Positions 60,121 to 64,000 of a stretch of 64,000 nucleotides of DNA are shown one piece after another; position 1 is the stretch's first letter; the number at the start of each line of letters is the position of its first letter. The position numbers were made by a program, and so were the translations under genes. Below the pieces are notes generated by a model. That model was given only the letters and a program-made list of their open reading frames with translations. It searched no databases and had not been told where the DNA came from. Source of the DNA: Allocatelliglobosispora scoriae (GTDB lineage: Bacteria; Actinomycetota; Actinomycetes; Mycobacteriales; Micromonosporaceae); NCBI RefSeq assembly GCF_014204945.1, contig NZ_JACHMN010000002.1, positions 1,812,503 to 1,876,502 on the forward strand, written 5' to 3'.

Positions 60121-61449
60121 GTGCAGGATCTTCTCGTCGTTCACGGCGGCACGCCGTTGCAGGGGTCGGTTCGGGTGCGGGGCGCCAAGAACCTCATCTC
60201 CAAGGCGATGGTCGCGACGGTGCTGGGCAATTCGCCGAGCACGTTGCACGACGTGCCGCGGATTCGCGATGTGGAGATCGTGCGGGGCCTGCTGGAGCTG
60301 CACGGCGTACGGGTGTCGGACGGCGCCACCCACGGCGAGATGATCTTCGACCCGGCCAACGTCGAGCGGGCCCATGTCGACGAGATCAACGTGCACGCGG
60401 GCTCGTCGCGGATCCCGATCCTGCTGACCGGACCGCTGCTGCACCGGCTGGGCCACGCGTTCATCCCGGACCTCGGCGGCTGCAACATCGGCGGCCGGCC
60501 GATCGACTTCCACCTGGCGGCGCTGCGGGAGTTCGGCGCCCAGGTCGACAAGACCGCGGGCGGGCTCGACATCAGCGCGCCCAACGGGCTGCACGGCATC
60601 AAGTTCGCCCTCGACTACCCGTCCGTGGGCGCCACGGAGCAGATCCTGCTCACGGCGGTGCTCGCCAAGGGCGTCACCGAGCTGAGCAACGCGGCGGTCG
60701 AGCCGGAGATCATCGACCTCATCTGCGTCCTGCAGAAGATGGGCGCGATCATCAAGGTGCACGCCAACCGGGTGATCGAGATCCACGGCGTGGAAACGCT
60801 CGGCGGCTATGTCCACCGCCCGATCCCCGACCGGATCGAGGCCGCGAGCTGGGCGTCCGCCGCCCTCGCCACCGGTGGCGACGTCATGGTCGAGGGCGCA
60901 CGCCAGGCCGACATGATGACCTTCCTCAACACGTTCCGCTCGATCGGCGGCATGTACGAGGTCGACGACTCCCCCGTGGGCGGCGGCATCCGCTTCTGGC
61001 ACCCCGGCGGCGACCTGCGCGCCACGGTGCTCGAGACCGATGTGCACCCGGGTTTCATGACCGACTGGCAGCAGCCGCTCGTCGTGGCGCTGACCCAGGC
61101 GTCGGGCATGTCGATCGTGCACGAGACCGTCTATGAGAAGCGCTTCGGCTACACCGCCGCGCTCAACCAGATGGGTGCCAACATCCAGGTCTACCAGGAG
61201 TGCCTCGGCGGGACGCCGTGCCGCTGGGGCCGCCGTGGCTTCGCCCACTCCGCGGTCATCGCGGGCCCGACCAAGCTGATCGCCGCCGAACTGGTCATCC
61301 CCGACCTCCGGGCCGGGTTCAGCCACCTGATCGCGGCGCTCGCAGCGGCGGGGACCTCGACGGTCCACGGCGTGGACCTGATCAACCGGGGCTACGAGGA
61401 CTTCGAGGCGAAGCTCGCGGCGCTGGGCGCCCGGGCCGAGCGGGGCTGA
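60121..61449 (+). CDS. murA: UDP-N-acetylglucosamine 1-carboxyvinyltransferase (MurA type)
   Basis: MurA adds enolpyruvate to UDP-GlcNAc, the first committed peptidoglycan step. The 442-residue protein has RVRGAKNLISKAMVATVLG (catalytic K), DLGGCNIGGRPIDFH with the active-site cysteine that fosfomycin alkylates, HPGFMTDWQQPLVVALTQAS with the Asp of the site, and HETVYEKRFGYTAALNQMGA. It resembles Streptomyces MurA proteins, which carry the same HRPIPDR and ASWASAALAT segments. GTG 60121 has GGAGG upstream; the longer frame to 60043 is not family-like. Actinomycetes often hold two murA paralogues, so this may be one of two. DUF3043 follows. Confidence 0.9.
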   Translation: MQDLLVVHGGTPLQGSVRVRGAKNLISKAMVATVLGNSPSTLHDVPRIRDVEIVRGLLELHGVRVSDGATHGEMIFDPANVERAHVDEINVHAGSSRIPILLTGPLLHRLGHAFIPDLGGCNIGGRPIDFHLAALREFGAQVDKTAGGLDISAPNGLHGIKFALDYPSVGATEQILLTAVLAKGVTELSNAAVEPEIIDLICVLQKMGAIIKVHANRVIEIHGVETLGGYVHRPIPDRIEAASWASAALATGGDVMVEGARQADMMTFLNTFRSIGGMYEVDDSPVGGGIRFWHPGGDLRATVLETDVHPGFMTDWQQPLVVALTQASGMSIVHETVYEKRFGYTAALNQMGANIQVYQECLGGTPCRWGRRGFAHSAVIAGPTKLIAAELVIPDLRAGFSHLIAALAAAGTSTVHGVDLINRGYEDFEAKLAALGARAERG

Positions 61450-61522
61450 AGCCCGCACCGGGTGTGAGCCGAAGCTCCGCACGCGGCTGAGGAAATCACC
61501 GGACATCGGCTACCCTTGCCTC

Positions 61523-62140
61523 GTGTCTACGCTGTTCCGTCGCAAGCCTGCCGAGCCGCAGGTCATCGAAGAGGTGACCCCGGCCGAGGGCGACCTCGTG
61601 TCCGCCACCCGTCGCGCCACGCCGAGCAAGAAAGAGCTCGGCAAGGTGACGCCGAAGCGGTCGGACGGTCGCCGCAAGGCTGAGCCGCCACCGGCCAACC
61701 GGCGCGAGGCCTACAAGCGCATGCGCGAGAAGCAGAAGCTCGACCGGGCCGAGGCGATGGAGGGCATGCGCTCGGGTGACGAGCGCTACCTGCTCGCCCG
61801 CGACAAGGGCCCGGAGAAGGCGCTGGTCCGCGACCTCATCGACTCGCGTCGCAACGTCGGCACCTGGTTCTTCGGCAGCGCGTTCCTCGTGCTGCTGGGC
61901 ACCTCGATGCAGTCGCCCGCGATCGCGCTCTACGCCCAGCTCCTGTGGTTCGTCATCGCGCTCGCCGCGGCGGTCGACACGGTGCTGATCTGCCGCAAGC
62001 TCGGCAAGCTGGTCCGGGAGCGGTTCCCGAAGAGCGAGGTCAAGAGCCGCTCGCTCTACTTCTACGCCTTCATGCGCTCGATCACCTTCCGCCGCCTGCG
62101 GATGCCGAAGCCGCGCGTGAAGCTCGGCGAGAGCTTCTAG
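61523..62140 (+). CDS. DUF3043 membrane protein
   Basis: A 205-residue DUF3043 protein, found throughout actinobacteria. The N-terminal 95 residues are charged and disordered (LFRRKPAEPQVIEEVTPAEG, then KRMREKQKLDRAEAMEGM), the family-specific DERYLLARDKGPEKALVRD follows, then two helices (about residues 113-132 and 137-157) and a basic C-terminus. Function is unknown. GTG 61523 begins it, 73 nt after murA, on the same strand and possibly in the same transcript. A strong terminator follows. Confidence 0.85.
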   Translation: MSTLFRRKPAEPQVIEEVTPAEGDLVSATRRATPSKKELGKVTPKRSDGRRKAEPPPANRREAYKRMREKQKLDRAEAMEGMRSGDERYLLARDKGPEKALVRDLIDSRRNVGTWFFGSAFLVLLGTSMQSPAIALYAQLLWFVIALAAAVDTVLICRKLGKLVRERFPKSEVKSRSLYFYAFMRSITFRRLRMPKPRVKLGESF

Positions 62141-62152
62141 TCGTCACGGTCA

Positions 62153-62188
62153 ACGGCGGCCCGCCCCGGATCCGGGGAGGGCCGCCGT
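62153..62188. terminator. Bidirectional terminator
   Basis: ACGGCGGCCC and GGGCCGCCGT pair around an inner perfect palindrome CCCCGGATCCGGGG. It lies between converging DUF3043 and glbN. Confidence 0.85.
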
Positions 62189-62198
62189 CGTCGTGTGC

Positions 62199-62570
62199 CT
62201 ACGCGGTGATGATGTCCGGTGCCACCGCGGTGAGCGTTTCGTTGACGTGCGTGATGACGTGCTCGGGCACCCCGAGCTCGACCAGGACGGCGATCAGGTG
62301 CGCGCCGACCCTGGCGTAGTCGTCCGAGGTGATGGAGAGGTGTGCGTGCGCCTGCGACAACTCCCGGCCGGAGTAGGCGTCGGGCCCGCCGAGCACGGTG
62401 GTGAGGAGCGCCACCTGGTGCTGCCGAAGCACTTCGATGTCGATGCCGTCGAAGAACTCGGCGGTCTGCGGATCGGCGAGCAACCGCTCGTAGAAGCGCC
62501 GGACAGCCTCCTCGACGGCTTCGCTGCCGCCGATCTCCTCGAACATCGGGGGTGTGACATCCACGCTCAT
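62199..62570 (-). CDS. glbN: Group I truncated haemoglobin
   Basis: A 123-residue 2-over-2 globin of group N. The family pattern is FEEIGGSEAVEEAVRRFYER with B10 tyrosine, then FFDGIDIEVLRQHQVALL with the E-helix glutamine region, GGPDAYSGRELSQAHAHLSI with the proximal histidine (F8), and the short C-terminal helix. Such proteins bind O2 and NO and can detoxify NO. ATG 62570 is the start. It stands alone on the minus strand. Confidence 0.9.
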   Translation of the reverse strand: MSVDVTPPMFEEIGGSEAVEEAVRRFYERLLADPQTAEFFDGIDIEVLRQHQVALLTTVLGGPDAYSGRELSQAHAHLSITSDDYARVGAHLIAVLVELGVPEHVITHVNETLTAVAPDIITA

Positions 62571-62690
62571 GAGAGCCTCCGCTCATGGCTGTGACTGAAC
62601 CGTGCGTGCCACCTCAGGCTAGGTTCCGACCCGGCGGGCCACCACCGCTGAAGCGGTACTCCCGCCCCGTCGCTGCGATAGGTTCGGCCC

Positions 62691-63326
62691 ATGTCGTTCA
62701 CGGGCTTCCCCGACGAGGCACTGGCGTTCTATGAGGGGCTCCAGGCCGACAACTCCAAGACCTATTTCACCAAGCACCGGGAGGTCTACGACCGCTCGGT
62801 GAAGGCGCCGATGCAGGCGCTGGTCGCCGAGCTCAGCGACGAGTTCGGCGAGTGCCGGCTCTTCCGGCCGCACCGCGACGTGCGCTTCGCCAAGGACAAG
62901 TCGCCCTACAAGACGCACCAGGGCGCGTTCTGCGACCTGGACCCGGGAATCGGCTTCTACGTCAGCATCGACGCCGACGGGATCGTCACCGCGGGCGGCT
63001 TCCACTCCCCGGATCGCGAGCAGACCCTGCGCTACCGGACGGCGGTCAACGACGACGTGCTCGGCGACCTGCTCGTCGGCATCCTCGGCAAGCTGACGAA
63101 GGCCGGGTTCACCCGGAGCGGTTCGCAGGTGAAGACCCGGCCGCGCGGCTGCCCCGCCGATCACCCCCGGCTGGAGCTGATGCGCCACGAGTCGCTCACC
63201 GTGCACCGCCGCTACCTCCCCGATGACGAGATGCACAGCCCGAAGATGCTGGCGAACGTCCGCCGGGACTGGAAGGCGATGCGCCCGCTGCTCGACTGGA
63301 TCGACAAGAACATCGGTCCCGCCTGA
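62691..63326 (+). CDS. DUF2461 domain protein
   Basis: A 211-residue DUF2461 protein. Signature stretches are FTGFPDEALAFYEGLQADNS, RLFRPHRDVRFAKDKSPYKT and GFYVSIDADGIVTAGGFHSP. The arginine/lysine-rich conserved block suggests a phosphate or nucleic-acid ligand, but no activity is known for the family. The start ATG 62691 is followed directly by the conserved sequence. It diverges from glbN and converges with the next membrane protein gene. Confidence 0.88.
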   Translation: MSFTGFPDEALAFYEGLQADNSKTYFTKHREVYDRSVKAPMQALVAELSDEFGECRLFRPHRDVRFAKDKSPYKTHQGAFCDLDPGIGFYVSIDADGIVTAGGFHSPDREQTLRYRTAVNDDVLGDLLVGILGKLTKAGFTRSGSQVKTRPRGCPADHPRLELMRHESLTVHRRYLPDDEMHSPKMLANVRRDWKAMRPLLDWIDKNIGPA

Positions 63327-63330
63327 TGGA

Positions 63331-63831
63331 TCAGCTCTCCGACTCCGGGCGGGGAGCCATGTGCACCGCCCAGGCGATCTGGACGCCGAGGAAGACCAGC
63401 AGGCAGAGCAGGATGCCCTCCACCTGGAGCGGGGTCAGCCCCAGGTGGAGCGCCTTCGGCAGGCCGGGGAAGAGCGCGACCACGGCCACGACGGCGTAGA
63501 GCGGCGCCACGATGAAGCGCAGCGCCGCCGCGACGAGGCCGCCGTCGCGGATCCGGTCCACCATCGGTGCGAGCAGGATGACGCCGATCGCCCCGGCGAT
63601 CCCGGCGATCGCGAAGGACGACCGCCACAGCGCGGGCACGTCCGGCGCCACCTGCGAGAGCAGCGCCATCGTGCCCGGGATCAGGAACTGCAGCGAGACC
63701 AGGTAGGCCATCCGGCGCCCCGAGGCCCCCCGGTCCCCCACCTCCGGCCGGTCCCGCATCGCCACCCACCAGAGCCCGAGCAGGGTGAAGTTGATCGCCG
63801 AGACCACGCCGTAGAAAGCGTTGAGATCCAT
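63331..63831 (-). CDS. Hypothetical integral membrane protein
   Basis: A 166-residue protein with about five hydrophobic segments (residues 5-24, 42-60, 70-90, 105-125 and 134-155), short loops and no catalytic motif I can recognise. The N-terminus MDLNAFYGVVSAINFTLLGL has no cleavable signal. It lies 27 nt downstream of the azlD-like gene on the same strand, but the start is 28 nt after that gene's stop, so co-transcription is possible. Function unknown. Confidence 0.7.
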   Translation of the reverse strand: MDLNAFYGVVSAINFTLLGLWWVAMRDRPEVGDRGASGRRMAYLVSLQFLIPGTMALLSQVAPDVPALWRSSFAIAGIAGAIGVILLAPMVDRIRDGGLVAAALRFIVAPLYAVVAVVALFPGLPKALHLGLTPLQVEGILLCLLVFLGVQIAWAVHMAPRPESES

Positions 63832-63858
63832 GTACCCGACGGTACCGATTTGTCGCTT

Positions 63859-64000
63859 TTAGCGGATGCCCAACAGCCGAAGTCCCGCGGCTACGGCGGC
63901 GGCGGCCACGACCACCACGACGAAGGGGGCCTTCCGCCACGCCAGGACCGCGCCGACCAGCACCCCGGCCGGTCGGGCGAGGCCGATCGAGATCCGGTCG
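63859..64000 (-). CDS. AzlD-family branched-chain amino acid transport protein, C-terminal part
   Basis: The gene enters from the right edge; 46 residues are visible before the TAA stop. They read RISIGLARPAGVLVGAVLAW, then RKAPFVVVVVAAAAVAAGLR and LLGIR. This is the end typical of AzlD, the small partner of AzlC in branched-chain amino acid export: a helix, a short basic loop (WRKAP) and a final helix. The assignment rests on a short fragment, so it is moderate. AzlC would be expected just outside the window. Confidence 0.6.
   Translation of the reverse strand, partial: DRISIGLARPAGVLVGAVLAWRKAPFVVVVVAAAAVAAGLRLLGIR

Overview
High-GC actinomycete chromosome, most likely a Micromonosporaceae-type organism. 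The evidence is pervasive G/C third codon positions, many GTG starts, ATGA/GTGA stop-start overlaps, an actinobacterial bcc-aa3 respiratory gene set, and gene content and order recalling the Mycobacterium tuberculosis Rv2178c-Rv2204c neighbourhood (aroG, 3'-exoribonuclease, PlsC-like acyltransferase, SRPBCC protein, fadD15, pimB, DEDDh/GIY-YIG nuclease, trpD, ctaE-qcrCAB, ctaC/F, adoK, erpA). The genus call and the synteny come from memory, not from a search. I see no tRNA, rRNA, CRISPR, prophage or insertion-sequence transposase.

Layout. 1-1.6 kb: end of a nfo-like endonuclease IV gene, an iron-storage pair (bfd, bfr) behind IdeR-like boxes, and a PadR regulator. 1.6-11.5 kb: threonine aldolase, a class II DAHP synthase split by a one-base frameshift, proC, a phosphofructokinase with PPi-type residues, an exoribonuclease, a DUF1028 protein, a phosphotransferase and a Crp-type regulator. 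11.7-23.4 kb: a 1149-residue zinc-ribbon/cyclase/AAA signalling protein whose best start is ATT, a PlsC acyltransferase, an operon fadD-histidine kinase-NarL regulator-HIT protein, and SRPBCC-hypothetical-glkA. 23.5-31.3 kb: a beta-mannoside utilisation locus, with a LacI regulator divergent from binding protein, two permeases, GH2 beta-mannosidase and ROK kinase; the ABC ATPase is not here. 31.4-44.8 kb: EEP nuclease-like protein, flavin monooxygenase plus alpha/beta hydrolase, PimB-type glycosyltransferase, Fic protein, M48 protease, NYN protein, DEDDh/GIY-YIG nuclease, RelA/SpoT homolog, NUDIX and nucleotidyltransferase. 44.8-54.9 kb: stand-alone Lrp/AsnC ligand domain and the respiratory block (ctaE-qcrC-qcrA-qcrB; ctaC-ctaF; ctaG), with trpD. 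55-64 kb: cysteine desulfurase plus TusA, DUF4188, adoK, erpA, nadA, murA, DUF3043, truncated haemoglobin, DUF2461, a membrane protein and the end of an azlD-like gene.

The most unusual content is non-coding. Gene 3' ends carry many long, near-perfect hairpins. Seven share one strict architecture although most of their bases differ: GATC, 7-8 nt, TTCNNNGAA, 33 nt, TTCNNNGAA, 7-8 nt, GATC. The two core centres lie 42 bp apart (41 in one copy with a one-base deletion), about four helical turns. Five copies form a sequence family (27-bp arms, 29-nt loop, GTTTCCNGGAAAC cores). Two further hairpins (6.8 and 59.9 kb) share a conserved loop and tips while their stems have diverged compensatorily. 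A 490-bp composite at 45.1-45.6 kb carries two of the elements between 28-bp inverted repeats. These look like a recurring element family used as, or alongside, transcription terminators; I do not recognise it as a described one.
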